Assembly (NCBI GenBank): GCA_026710625.1
Contig: JAPOQQ010000045.1
Span: 1-33,786, forward strand
Direction: 5' to 3'
Length of the DNA: 33,786 nt
From: Candidatus Dadabacteria bacterium
GTDB lineage: Bacteria; Desulfobacterota_D; UBA1144; Nemesobacterales; Nemesobacteraceae
The translations under genes and the position numbers were made by a program. The notes beneath the pieces are model-generated. The model had not been told where the DNA came from and made no database searches. It saw only the letters and a program-made list of their open reading frames with translations. Position 1 is the first letter of the stretch, and every line of letters begins with the position of its first letter. Positions 8,140-16,516 of this stretch are shown here, piece by piece.

Positions 8140-8388
8140 ATGATTGACAAGGAACTGCTTGAAATTCTCGTGTGTCCTGAGACCGGAGAACCTCTTGAAG
8201 AGGCTGGTCGGGAGACCATTGTGCGGCTTAACGAACTTGTTGAGCTCGGAACTCTCGTTGACAGGTCGGGAGAGCGGGTTTCCGAAAAGATCGAGGGGGG
8301 TCTTATCTGCCGAGGGGGGAAATATCTCTACCCCGTAAGGGAAAACATACCGATTCTTCTGATCGAAAATTCTATTCCCGTTGCTTGA
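8140..8388 (+). CDS. Trm112-like / UPF0434 family small protein
   Basis: An 82-residue protein with the fold signature of Trm112/YcaR proteins. It begins DKELLEILVCPETGEPL and ends in GLICRGGKYLYPVRENIPILL, matching the family's terminal YPIRDGIP segment. Relatives in eukaryotes and archaea activate methyltransferases; bacterial copies are small adaptor-like proteins of uncertain role. The usual zinc-ribbon CPxC is reduced to CPET, leaving only Cys12 and Cys57, and the central part is longer than in the roughly 60-residue E. coli YcaR. Zinc binding is therefore doubtful. It follows clpX at 77 bp. Confidence 0.75.
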   Translation: MIDKELLEILVCPETGEPLEEAGRETIVRLNELVELGTLVDRSGERVSEKIEGGLICRGGKYLYPVRENIPILLIENSIPVA

Positions 8389-8503
8389 TTTGTCGCTTGT
8401 ATGGCAAAGCACAATGTGCGCCTACTGTAGCCGGGCGTTTGATGTCGCGTTGTAAGTTCCGTTACATGCTAATCTGATAACTTCGATTTTTCGTGCAGTA
8501 TTA

Positions 8504-8512
8504 TGTTATAAT
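8504..8512 (+). promoter_or_regulatory. Extended -10 promoter of the TonB receptor gene
   Basis: TGT-TATAAT is a perfect -10 hexamer (8507-8512) with an extended TGn element. The -35 region is weak, as expected for extended -10 promoters. The predicted start at about 8519 leaves a very short leader that contains the AGAGGGGG ribosome-binding site (8521-8528) before ATG 8536. Confidence 0.5.
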
Positions 8513-8535
8513 CTCTGGCAAGAGGGGGCATCGAA

Positions 8536-10779
8536 ATGATTAAAAGAAAATTCCAGTCTGCAATAAAGGAGTTCCTGTGCCTGTTTCTCGCAGGTATGCT
8601 CCTAGCATCGCTCGGCGGCGGTGACGCAGTTGCACAAGAAGATGACGCGACTGTACAGGATGTGTTCGGGATAAGCGGAGTACTTCTCAAAAAAATCACG
8701 GTCACCGCCCGAAAACGAGAAGAGCTGATTCAGAACGTTCCCCTGGCGATCACCCATTTCAGTTCCGAAAAGATCGAAGCTTTGAAGGTGAACGACCTTG
8801 AAAGTCTAGCAGTGAGCATGCCCAATGTGGCACTTGACGATTCCATCTCGGGAATGGCAATAGCCAACTTTTCCATCCGCGGTGTCGGAATAAACAACTC
8901 CATAGCGTCTGTTGATCCGACCGTGGGAGTGTTTGTCGACGGCGTGTATCTAGGGCAGACAACCATCGTTTTGTTTGATACCTTCGATGTTGAAAGCATA
9001 GAGGTGCTGAGGGGACCGCAGGGAACGCTTTTCGGGCGGAATGTCACAGGGGGCGCCATACTGGTTAACACGAAAAAACCGGGAGATGCTCTTGAGATAT
9101 CGGCCCGCACTTCGTTTGAAGGAGGAGGGGAGAGCCTTAACAGCTATTACATGGCCACAGTCGGAGGCCCGGTTAGTGATACTGTCGGCGTAAAGATAAC
9201 TGCCTACACAAATCAGGATAACGGCTGGTTTAAGAATCTCCACACTGGCAAGGCTTTCGGGGATAATGACACACGAATGGTACGATCGGTTGTTACGTGG
9301 GATCCGACGGATGACGTAAGCCTTGTTCTGCGCTACCGGTATGAAACTTCGAACAGCGATGGCACCGCGGGACAGAACCAGCGCGACTTCGATATCAACA
9401 GTCATGATTTCAGCATTGACGAGGAAGGCTTCAGGGAACATAGAAATCACTTCTTCTCCGCTCGGGTGGACTGGGGTGTGGATTTCGGAGACGGCACCAT
9501 AACGAACATATTCGGTTTTTACGACGCGGACGGGTCCGCTTTGATAGATGTCGATTCTTCACCGCAAAGCGCTTTGCATATACAAGGATGGACTCCCTAC
9601 CGCCAGTGGAGCAACGAACTGCGCTACGCGGGCAGATTCTTCGAAAGTCTCCATGCGACGACCGGCTTTTATTACTTTACAAACGAGATAAGTTATCATG
9701 ACCGCCGTTATCTGTTTGGAGGGAATTTTATCCAAGACCTGGGAGGGAATTATTACGTCGATACGCTAGGGGTGTTTCTCTCCTTTGATTACGATCTTAC
9801 GGATCGGATAATGCTTACCGCGGGCACCCGTTACAGCTATGAAAAGAGAAAAGCTGAGACCGTTTCCGGTACTCCCAAACCAGCGCCATGCAACGTTGCG
9901 ACCGGACCTGCATGCCCCCCGTTTGATTTCACCGACGAGGAGACCTGGAACAGCTGGTCGCCCAAGCTCGGCGCTGCCTACTATCTAGGCGGCGGAGAGA
10001 GCTTTGAAGCGAACGTTTACGGGCACTGGACCAGAGGATACCGCTCCGGAGGCTATAATCTGCGAAATACCAATGCCCTAGATGTGGAACTCCCAGGACC
10101 GTACGATGAAGAAAAGATCGATACCTTCGAGGCGGGACTCAAGATATCAACAAACATAGGCATCCTGAACGGCGCGGTTTTCTATAATATGATCGATGAT
10201 GTGCAGAGGGTGATAACTAGTTCTGCCCCCGCGGCCCTCGGCGGCATAGCCGAGGAGATTCACAACACTGCGGACGTAGAAGCCTTCGGCTTTGAGGTTG
10301 ACGGACTGATCGCCGTTACCGATCAGCTTTTTCTTTTGGGTTTCGTCGGATACGTAGATCCTGAGTACACCAAGATAAAATATGACCTTAACCGAGACGG
10401 TACTCTTGACGAAAAAGATCTAGCTTTAGAGCTTCCCCGGGCCGCGAAGTGGACTTGGAGCCTCGGCGCGACCCATGACGCCGGACTTGCGAACTGGGCG
10501 AAGATCACTTCAAGGGTAGCCTACTCATTTCGCGACAATTTATACCTTACAGATGACAACAAAGGATATACTCCCGCGCAGAAAATTCTTGATGCCGGAA
10601 TTGATATCACCCCAATGGACGGCGGGTTTTCAATCGGATTTTACGGAAAGAACCTTTTTGACAAAGTCAAGCACGGAAGCTATGTTGAGCTTCTCCCCGA
10701 AGTCGGGGGAGGTTCGTTCGCGCCAATTTCCAGAGGCAGAACCTTCGGTGTGCAGCTGACCTACCGGCACAGGTCATAG
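8536..10779 (+). CDS. TonB-dependent outer-membrane receptor
   Basis: A 747-residue receptor. A signal peptide (about 1-33, ending DAVA) precedes a TonB-box-like KKITVTARKREE segment (52-63). The plug domain follows (about 65-185), with family motifs including SIRGVG and the IEVLRGPQGTLFGRNVTGGAI stretch around 155-175. The remainder is a 22-strand-type beta barrel with aromatic-rich strands. These receptors import siderophores, haem, vitamin B12 or glycans using TonB energy; the substrate is not evident. Barrel residues 617-628 (DLNRDGTLDEKD) form a canonical EF-hand-type calcium loop. Two cysteines in APCNVATGPAC probably staple an extracellular loop. The gene has its own promoter, and no TonB/ExbBD genes are nearby. 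Confidence 0.93.
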   Translation: MIKRKFQSAIKEFLCLFLAGMLLASLGGGDAVAQEDDATVQDVFGISGVLLKKITVTARKREELIQNVPLAITHFSSEKIEALKVNDLESLAVSMPNVALDDSISGMAIANFSIRGVGINNSIASVDPTVGVFVDGVYLGQTTIVLFDTFDVESIEVLRGPQGTLFGRNVTGGAILVNTKKPGDALEISARTSFEGGGESLNSYYMATVGGPVSDTVGVKITAYTNQDNGWFKNLHTGKAFGDNDTRMVRSVVTWDPTDDVSLVLRYRYETSNSDGTAGQNQRDFDINSHDFSIDEEGFREHRNHFFSARVDWGVDFGDGTITNIFGFYDADGSALIDVDSSPQSALHIQGWTPYRQWSNELRYAGRFFESLHATTGFYYFTNEISYHDRRYLFGGNFIQDLGGNYYVDTLGVFLSFDYDLTDRIMLTAGTRYSYEKRKAETVSGTPKPAPCNVATGPACPPFDFTDEETWNSWSPKLGAAYYLGGGESFEANVYGHWTRGYRSGGYNLRNTNALDVELPGPYDEEKIDTFEAGLKISTNIGILNGAVFYNMIDDVQRVITSSAPAALGGIAEEIHNTADVEAFGFEVDGLIAVTDQLFLLGFVGYVDPEYTKIKYDLNRDGTLDEKDLALELPRAAKWTWSLGATHDAGLANWAKITSRVAYSFRDNLYLTDDNKGYTPAQKILDAGIDITPMDGGFSIGFYGKNLFDKVKHGSYVELLPEVGGGSFAPISRGRTFGVQLTYRHRS

Positions 10780-10905
10780 AAGAAAAAAAGGGCATGCACA
10801 TGCACGGTGGCCGCATTTTCTAAAGCGGACAGATAGAGGCCCGCAGGATCTGGATCGATTACGGGGCAGGAACCGCAGCCGTTTTTTGGGCGGAGTTCCG
10901 TGTAG

Positions 10906-11697
10906 CTAGTCTTTCGTGAGAAAATCAAGCACGGCTTTATCCACCTCGGCCTGGCACTCTCTCCAGAACCCATGGCCGACGTCCGCAAACGCCTTTTCAA
11001 CCGCGTTCGGTATAGATTCCACGAGCTTTTTCGATCTCTCGGGAGGCGTGACGATGTCCCGCTCTCCGTACATGACCAGGGTTTTCGCGGAGATCTTCCC
11101 GAGTTGGGCTAATACGTCGTGGTTCTCGCACGCGTAGCTTTGATTTCTGTATCCGGCGGCCGCGTCGGGGTCAACGGGAACTTCCCCGATTCTGCTTATT
11201 AAGGAGTCGTAGTTCTCTTCGATGTATTTCCTTCGGTATCCGAGAAAAAGCGCAAAAACCCATCCCGCCCCAGGTCCCGCTTTATCCACTATGTCCCTTG
11301 CGGTTTTGATAAGCAGATTTCCGACCTCGTCCCTGTGTGCGGAGGAGCATCCCATAACGAGTTTGTTGACCCTCTCGGGGTATTTTATACCCAGCCACTG
11401 GCATATCATTCCGCCCATTGATTTTCCAACGAAGTGGGCTTTTTCTATCCCTAAAAAGTCCAAGAGCCCCGCGGCGTCGTCTGCCATCTGTTCCATCGTA
11501 TAGGGATAATCAGGTTTCTCGGAGCGACCCGAGCCCCTGTTGTCAAGCACTATCACGCGGAAATGTTCCGAGTAGATGGGGACCTGTACATCCCAGCTAT
11601 CAAGACTGCTTCCAAGACCGTGAATGAGCACGAGCGGGTCTCCCTTCCCATACTCTTTGTAATAAAGATTTATTCCGTTTGTCTTTGCGTATGGCAT
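10906..11697 (-). CDS. Alpha/beta-fold hydrolase
   Basis: A 263-residue alpha/beta hydrolase. The oxyanion-hole motif LIHGLGSS (24-31) is present. The nucleophile elbow GKSMG places Ser93; Asp214 (in YGERDIVTPP) and His242 (in DVGHGFW) complete the triad. DNRGSGRS is typical of the enol-lactonase, haloperoxidase and esterase-like branch. The substrate cannot be assigned. The frame stays open upstream through ruvX in antisense-like sequence, but homology starts at MPYAKTNG, so ATG 11697 is used. It lies 23 bp downstream of ruvX on the same strand, so it is probably cotranscribed. It converges on the TonB receptor gene across a 126-bp spacer with no obvious terminator. Confidence 0.9.
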   Translation of the reverse strand: MPYAKTNGINLYYKEYGKGDPLVLIHGLGSSLDSWDVQVPIYSEHFRVIVLDNRGSGRSEKPDYPYTMEQMADDAAGLLDFLGIEKAHFVGKSMGGMICQWLGIKYPERVNKLVMGCSSAHRDEVGNLLIKTARDIVDKAGPGAGWVFALFLGYRRKYIEENYDSLISRIGEVPVDPDAAAGYRNQSYACENHDVLAQLGKISAKTLVMYGERDIVTPPERSKKLVESIPNAVEKAFADVGHGFWRECQAEVDKAVLDFLTKD

Positions 11698-11720
11698 ATC
11701 AGGTTTGCCCCGAGGTTTAC

Positions 11721-12167
11721 CTAATTTCTGCTCAGAAGATATTCTTCCAGTATTACTGTAGCGGCCATCTTGTCTATTACCGTTTTCCGCTTCTTTCTTC
11801 CCATTCCGGCTTCTATCAGTGTCCGCTCCGCAGTCTTGGTGGAAAAGCTCTCGTCCCAGTATTTCACCGAAAGACCCAGAGAATCTCGAATGCGTTCGGA
11901 AAACCTCTTTATGCTTTTTGCCCTGCTTCCGAGAGAACCGTCCTGGTTGTAGGGTATCCCCACGAGGATTTCGCAAGGAGAATATTGCTCTATTATATCA
12001 CGAAGCTGCGCGAGGTCTTTTTTCTCGTTCCCCCGACTTATGGTACAGACGCCGTTTGCCGTGATCCCCAGCTCGTCGCTTACGGCAACCCCTATCGTCT
12101 TGGTTCCTATGTCAAGCGAGATTGTTCTCCCCGAAGTTCTGTCTTGCTTTTCAGGCGGTGTTTTCAT
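11721..12167 (-). CDS. ruvX: Putative pre-16S rRNA nuclease / Holliday junction resolvase, YqgF/RuvX family
   Basis: A 148-residue protein with the RNase H-like fold of YqgF. Visible motifs are SLDIGTKTIGVAVSD (first acidic residue, Asp19), ILVGIPYNQDGS, WDESFST and VIDKMAATVILEEYL, which carries the late catalytic Asp. E. coli YqgF is essential and trims the 5' end of 16S rRNA; it is also described as a resolvase. Length and all motifs are normal, so it should be active. Its start codon overlaps the end of a decayed symporter fragment by 17 bp. The hydrolase gene follows in the same direction. Confidence 0.95.
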   Translation of the reverse strand: MKTPPEKQDRTSGRTISLDIGTKTIGVAVSDELGITANGVCTISRGNEKKDLAQLRDIIEQYSPCEILVGIPYNQDGSLGSRAKSIKRFSERIRDSLGLSVKYWDESFSTKTAERTLIEAGMGRKKRKTVIDKMAATVILEEYLLSRN

Positions 12168-12276
12168 CGGGCTCCAGTTTCTCTATGACTGCCGCTCCTA
12201 TACTGTCACCCCATACGTTTATGGTGGTGAGGAGCCTGTCCAGAACCAATCTGTTTTTTGATATGAAGGATTCCAT
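12151..12276 (-). pseudogene. C-terminal remnant of a dicarboxylate/amino acid:cation symporter
   Basis: A 41-codon reading frame on the minus strand. From about residue 9 it reads RLVLDRLLTTINVWGDSIG and continues AAVIEKLE, the very conserved last transmembrane segment and tail of DAACS family (GltP/DctA) transporters. The preceding residues (MESFISKN) do not look like the family, and an in-frame TAG lies at 12298-12300, so all upstream membrane segments are gone. The fragment overlaps the ruvX start by 17 bp, which suggests that an intact transporter gene once led this operon and was deleted. The frame could still be translated but cannot form a transporter. Confidence 0.6.
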
Positions 12277-12354
12277 GGATGTTGACTCTTTTTCTTCCTA
12301 AGTTAGGTTAACTAACCATATGGGTTTTTTTTGTAAAGCCTGCCGGGAGTGAAA

Positions 12355-12753
12355 ATGAATTTCCTGCCAAAAAAGTATCACGCCGTGCTTTTGTGCTTGC
12401 TTGTAATTGTTTTTTCTTCGGGTTGTGTACTCGTGATGGGCGGCGTGGTCGGCGGTGGTACCGCGGCTTATCTCAGGGGAGTTCTAAAGAGCAAGGAGCC
12501 CACCTCGTTTGACAAGGTCTGGTTCGCGGTGGTGGAGGTGGTGGAACAGCAGGAGTTTGAGGTAACCAAAAAAGAAAGCAAGATGGGCAAGGCGCTTATC
12601 GAAGCTAAGCTTCGCGACCAAGATAAATTGGTCTATATAACCGTCAAGTACGACAAGCCCGAGATAACTGATCTGATTATCCGCGTGGGCATCTGGGGAA
12701 ATGAGGAAGAATCAAGGCGTATACTCAAGCTTATTCACGAAAAACTCTATTGA
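12355..12753 (+). CDS. DUF3568 family lipoprotein
   Basis: A 132-residue predicted lipoprotein. An N-terminal signal ends in the lipobox FSSGC, with the Cys as lipidation site, followed by a Gly-rich stretch (GGVVGGGTAAYLRG) and a small alpha/beta domain typical of DUF3568 (FDKVWFAVVEVVEQQ, VYITVKYDK, LIIRVGIWGNEEESRRIL). Function is unknown; the protein is expected to be membrane-anchored in the periplasm. GTG at 12349 is in frame, but ATG 12355 has GGGAG at a better distance. No clear operon partner. Confidence 0.8.
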   Translation: MNFLPKKYHAVLLCLLVIVFSSGCVLVMGGVVGGGTAAYLRGVLKSKEPTSFDKVWFAVVEVVEQQEFEVTKKESKMGKALIEAKLRDQDKLVYITVKYDKPEITDLIIRVGIWGNEEESRRILKLIHEKLY

Positions 12754-12820
12754 ACAACAGAAACGACCCGCTTGACACCCCACCTCAGGGAAGGGATCTG
12801 CGGCCGAATGTTGTGCGATC

Positions 12821-13174
12821 ATGAAAGAAGACTCCCGGATCAATTATGTCGAGTTGCCCGCGGAAGACTTCACTAAAGCCAAGGCGTTTTACGGCGACGT
12901 GTTTGGCTGGACCTTTCAGGACTACGGCGACTGCTACTGCGCCTTCAATGACGGTAGCATGGACGGCGGGTTCTACCGCTCCCCGCTGCATTCTGACAGC
13001 AGCCGGGGCGCTGCGCTGGTGGTGCTTTACGCGGAAGATCTGGAAGCCACTCTGGAACGCATCACTGCCGCCGGGGGCGAACTCTGCAAGCCGATATTTT
13101 CCTTCCCCGGCGGGCGACGGTTTCATTTTCTAGATCCCAACCGCAATGAACTGGCGGTCTGGAGCGACCGGTAG
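12821..13174 (+). CDS. VOC family (glyoxalase/bleomycin-resistance fold) protein
   Basis: A 117-residue single VOC module. It begins with NYVELPAEDFTKAKAFYGDVFGW, the first beta-alpha-beta unit with the typical F-Y-x-x-x-F-G-W, and ends in FHFLDPNRNELAVW, the second unit with the metal-ligand Glu. In the family these supply ligands for a divalent metal in lyases, dioxygenases and resistance proteins; the reaction here is unknown. Its GC-rich codon use differs from the flanking genes and suggests recent acquisition. Confidence 0.88.
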   Translation: MKEDSRINYVELPAEDFTKAKAFYGDVFGWTFQDYGDCYCAFNDGSMDGGFYRSPLHSDSSRGAALVVLYAEDLEATLERITAAGGELCKPIFSFPGGRRFHFLDPNRNELAVWSDR

Positions 13175-13253
13175 GAAGCGGCTTCCCCGATGACCCGTGA
13201 AAATGCAACCATCGGATTGGCGGTGTAGTTTCAACTGTTGGCTATAAGTGCCA

Positions 13254-14195
13254 TTAGTTTTTCCCGAGATTTTCGTAAAGTTCCATTTCAATATCAAGTT
13301 CCGTTCTGATTCCCGCTTCGTTAAGCTTTGCGTTTGCTTCTCCTATAGTTCTGCACCCGTAGATCGCTTGCGCAGGTCTTGACACCTTTTCGTAAACCAC
13401 CCGGGGATCTACGTAGAAAGTTACTGTGGAACTTATATCGAGTTCGACTTTTCTTCTGCCGTTTCTTATTGAAGTGGTGCTGAAAACTCCTTTTGCGTAT
13501 TCAACGGGTCCTCTGCTTGCCTCGGTGGGTATTACGCTTATCGCCTTTTCCATTAATTCCAGTGTGGTTGCAGATATCCCCCAGCTCCCGAGCATTCCAT
13601 TGTTCCGTGCTATGATGCCGAAGGACCTCTCAAGTTCTTCTTTGGAGAGCTCTCCGTCGCTTCCGAAGCCGAATACTCCCATTACGGTAGGCATCCGGAA
13701 GCTCTGTCTGTAAAGCGCCGCGGTCATTATGGCGTCAGCAAGCGGACTCATGAGCCCCTTTTCGTCTCCGAATCCAAGCACGTCTCCCCCGACGTCTATT
13801 CCCACCACCAGATCTGCGCCGAGTTTCTCGGCGGCGTCCGTTATGCCCTCAAAAACCTTCTCCGGACCGTAACTTATATCGACAAGAAGAGTTTCCTCTC
13901 CCAGAACTTCGGCCATTCCTGCTTCGGCGAATCTCGCTCCACCTCGGGCGGTAGAATCCTTATTGCATCTCCAGACCACGTCGTTTATCTCGTGGACGTT
14001 GCGTGATTCTTCAAGTTTTCTGGGCCCCGGATCGGGGTCTATTGTGAAACGCTCCCAGCTGAGTCCCCCCAAAACGCATTGTGTTCCGTTTATCTCGAGC
14101 AGGTTCGCCGTCGGAAGGGTTCCGACTATATCGCCTCCTCCTCCTATTCCGAGCAAGATAGCCTTTTTCGAATTTCTAAGGATTTTCTCAAGCAT
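13254..14195 (-). CDS. DUF1152 domain protein
   Basis: A 313-residue cytoplasmic protein of the DUF1152 family. The N-terminal LLGIGGGGDIVGTLPTANLL is a glycine-rich nucleotide-binding-like loop. Further family blocks are LGGLSWERF, VVGIDVGGDVLGFGDE and a C-terminal Tyr/Arg-rich segment. No biochemical role is established that I know of; the Gly-rich loop suggests binding of a nucleotide or phosphate. It is transcribed away from the BtrH-like gene, with only about 140 bp between the chosen starts. Confidence 0.82.
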   Translation of the reverse strand: MLEKILRNSKKAILLGIGGGGDIVGTLPTANLLEINGTQCVLGGLSWERFTIDPDPGPRKLEESRNVHEINDVVWRCNKDSTARGGARFAEAGMAEVLGEETLLVDISYGPEKVFEGITDAAEKLGADLVVGIDVGGDVLGFGDEKGLMSPLADAIMTAALYRQSFRMPTVMGVFGFGSDGELSKEELERSFGIIARNNGMLGSWGISATTLELMEKAISVIPTEASRGPVEYAKGVFSTTSIRNGRRKVELDISSTVTFYVDPRVVYEKVSRPAQAIYGCRTIGEANAKLNEAGIRTELDIEMELYENLGKN

Positions 14196-14336
14196 GCTGA
14201 TTTACCCGTGGTGGTCATTACTAATATCCGTTCTGGCGTAATGATCAAGATGACTTCCCCGAGTGATGAGTGTTCCGGGGTCTTTATGGAATATCGATTT
14301 CCGGCTATATTAATTCCCTCGGTTCTGCGGCTTCTC

Positions 14337-15380
14337 ATGAAGAAAATAATAAATGGCTGGAAACACTTAAAGGGGGTGCACTGCGGTTCCGCGGCGCTGA
14401 GAGATATATGCCTCTACTACGGACACGATCTCTCAGAACAGATGTGTTTCGGGCTGGGAGCCGGGCTCGGTTTTTATTACTCCTGCGAGGAAGGAATGAG
14501 CCCGAGCAGGATTATACAGCCTCGCGGTCCCCTGATGGAAATTAATTTCCTGAGAAGTTTCGGTGTTGATGTCACCGACTGGAAGTACGAGGACGACAAC
14601 GAGCGGGCCTCGGCTGACCTCAGGGAGTTTATTGACAGGGACGTTCCGGTGTTGATACAGGCTGATATCTGCTACCTTGAATACTTTGACTCCAAGACCC
14701 ATTTCCCCGGACACATAATAGCGGTATGCGGATACGACGACTCCGAATCCGTTTTTTACGTGGCAGACAATTCGTTTGAAGATCTCCAGACTGTTTCTTT
14801 TGATAACATGGCGAAAGCGAGAAGCTCAAAAGCAAGGCCGTACCCCCTTTCCAACAACCGTGTTGAAGTGAATTCTCTTGAAGACGGCTTCGATGCCGGG
14901 GAGATGCTTCTCGGTGCCGTGAGAAAAAACGCCGAGATGATGCTTGAAGGCAGAACCACTCTAAGAGGAACTTCAGGTGTTGAAGTTATAAAGAAATGGG
15001 CCGAGGACCTTCCTAGCTGGAGGGATCTTGCCGACTGGAAGTGGACCTCAAGGTTTACTTACCAGGTCATATGCAGAAGAGGGGTCTGCGGTGCTGCTTT
15101 CAGATGGTTTTACAGGGATTTCCTCCAGGAGGTCTCCCCGGTGCTTTCCCCTTTTTACGGGGAGGGTCTTCCCGACGAGATGAACAGTATCGGTCAGAAG
15201 TGGTACGACATGGGAATGCTTTTCAAGGAGATAAGCGAGAGCGCTTCGTGCGGAGAGGGGTTCGAGCAAGCCTCGGAACTTGCTTTTGATATATATGGTC
15301 TTGAAAAGCGGTATTTTTGTTTTGTGCTTGAAAACTTCCCCGTTGTATCCGCGGCGGGTGAGATGAATCGGAGAGGGTGA
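14337..15380 (+). CDS. BtrH N-terminal domain / DUF4872 protein
   Basis: A 347-residue protein (from ATG 14337) with a papain-like N-terminal domain as in butirosin protein BtrH. A GxHC motif supplies Cys16, His126 lies in FPGHIIAVCGYDD and Asp144 in YVADNS. BtrH transfers an aminoacyl group from an acyl carrier protein to the antibiotic scaffold. The C-terminal half (about 170-330) resembles DUF4872, the usual partner domain. No carrier protein or antibiotic genes surround it, so the acyl donor is unknown. The start is uncertain: ATG 14286, preceded by CGGGGT, and earlier ATGs are in frame, but family members begin about 13 residues before the GxHC motif. Confidence 0.75.
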   Translation: MKKIINGWKHLKGVHCGSAALRDICLYYGHDLSEQMCFGLGAGLGFYYSCEEGMSPSRIIQPRGPLMEINFLRSFGVDVTDWKYEDDNERASADLREFIDRDVPVLIQADICYLEYFDSKTHFPGHIIAVCGYDDSESVFYVADNSFEDLQTVSFDNMAKARSSKARPYPLSNNRVEVNSLEDGFDAGEMLLGAVRKNAEMMLEGRTTLRGTSGVEVIKKWAEDLPSWRDLADWKWTSRFTYQVICRRGVCGAAFRWFYRDFLQEVSPVLSPFYGEGLPDEMNSIGQKWYDMGMLFKEISESASCGEGFEQASELAFDIYGLEKRYFCFVLENFPVVSAAGEMNRRG

Positions 15381-15470
15381 ACATTGCACGGGCATTTGAA
15401 AAACCTCTGCACGATATCGTTTGAGAATTCTGAGTTTCCAAAGAGTAGCGTTCTCGCGGCAATGGGGATA

Positions 15471-15499
15471 TTGCCAAAAAATAAGGTATTCTATTAAAT
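15471..15499 (+). promoter_or_regulatory. Candidate promoter of the type II secretion operon
   Basis: TTGCCA (15471-15476, 5 of 6 to consensus) is followed by 17 bp and TTAAAT (15494-15499, 4 of 6). It lies in the 146-bp gap before gspC, whose ATG 15527 has AGGA upstream. It could drive gspC to gspK and the tRNA. Confidence 0.4.
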
Positions 15500-15526
15500 T
15501 ACGTAAAATTAATTTAGGAATTTACT

Positions 15527-16474
15527 ATGCTTTTGTTTGTTCTAAGAAAGTATGTCTGGGTCGTAAACGTCTTGCTGATAGTCGCCATCGCCTACTCGGT
15601 TTCGGCCACGATCAACAACGGCCTGCGCGACAAAATAGAGTCCGACAAGGGTGGCCTGACAGGCGAACACCTCTACAAGGAGAAGTATGGACGGGTTAAG
15701 ATTCCCTACCGTTCAAGGGAGTACTACGACTCTATACTGAAAACGAACCTGTTTGGAACGGGTGGGTATGCTGGACAGATGGAAACGGTTGATTTCTCGG
15801 AAGTTTTCGAGGGGGGAATTACCCCGAGAACATCCCTCAATCTTGAACTTCTTGGAACTTTCATACTTAAAAGCCGCACTAATTCTGCGGCCAACAAGAG
15901 CATTGCCGTGATAAAGAATATGGAAAATAGCAAAATAAAGGGTTATTCTGAAGGGCAGCTGGTTGATCTTGTAGCATCCGAAAAGGTGGAGGTAGTGAAA
16001 ATAGACGACTGCGAAGTAACCATACGAAGAGCAGAAGGTCCCGAATTGATTACCTGCGGAAACGAGCTTGAATCCGTTTTTGCAAAAAGCCCCCCGAGTT
16101 CTTCAGGAAGGAACAAAACATCTGTTAAGTCAAAAAAGTCGTCGGCTTCAGGGGTCAGCAAAGTCAGTGAGGGCGTGTATCAGATAGAGAGAATGATGTT
16201 TGACGAGCTGCTCGCTGAACCCAGCAGTTTAATAACCGAGGCTAAGATTGTGCCCCGCGATGACGGTATCAAGATTTTCGGAGTGAAAAGCCGGAGCGTG
16301 TTTTATAAAATGGGTCTTAGAAACGGGGATATAGTTCACCAGATAAATGAAGTTGCTTTAAACGACGTGCAGAGTGCTCTTTCGCTTTTTACCGACTTGA
16401 GGGGCCAGAGCGAGTTTACCGTTGATTTCACGAGAAAAGGTAAAAGAAAGAGCAACAGGTACACAGTTTACTAG
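15527..16474 (+). CDS. gspC: Type II secretion system protein GspC
   Basis: A 315-residue inner-membrane protein. A short cytoplasmic N-terminus and one transmembrane helix (about 8-26) lead to a periplasmic homology region (about 95-160, with LNLELLGTFILKS and AVIKNMENSKIKGYSEGQ). A Ser/Lys-rich linker precedes a C-terminal PDZ domain (about 225-312; GIKIFGVKSRSVFYKMGLRNGD). GspC links the inner-membrane platform to the N0 domain of the GspD secretin and is thought to help select substrates. It opens the run C-D-E-F-G-H-I-J-K. Confidence 0.9.
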   Translation: MLLFVLRKYVWVVNVLLIVAIAYSVSATINNGLRDKIESDKGGLTGEHLYKEKYGRVKIPYRSREYYDSILKTNLFGTGGYAGQMETVDFSEVFEGGITPRTSLNLELLGTFILKSRTNSAANKSIAVIKNMENSKIKGYSEGQLVDLVASEKVEVVKIDDCEVTIRRAEGPELITCGNELESVFAKSPPSSSGRNKTSVKSKKSSASGVSKVSEGVYQIERMMFDELLAEPSSLITEAKIVPRDDGIKIFGVKSRSVFYKMGLRNGDIVHQINEVALNDVQSALSLFTDLRGQSEFTVDFTRKGKRKSNRYTVY

Positions 16475-16516
16475 GCCTAATACGAAAAATTCAGTTTCTT
16501 AAGGTTAAAACAGATT

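Noticed and set aside
11698-11976. A 93-codon N-terminal extension of the alpha/beta hydrolase frame
   Set aside because: It overlaps ruvX on the same strand in another frame, and hydrolase homology begins only at MPYAK.
12302-12318. GTTAG-GTTAA-CTAAC dyad followed by a T-run near 12323
   Set aside because: The stem is short and A/T-rich with a gap before the T-run, so it is a weak terminator. The shared GTTAG/CTAAC core with 32977-32987 is probably chance.
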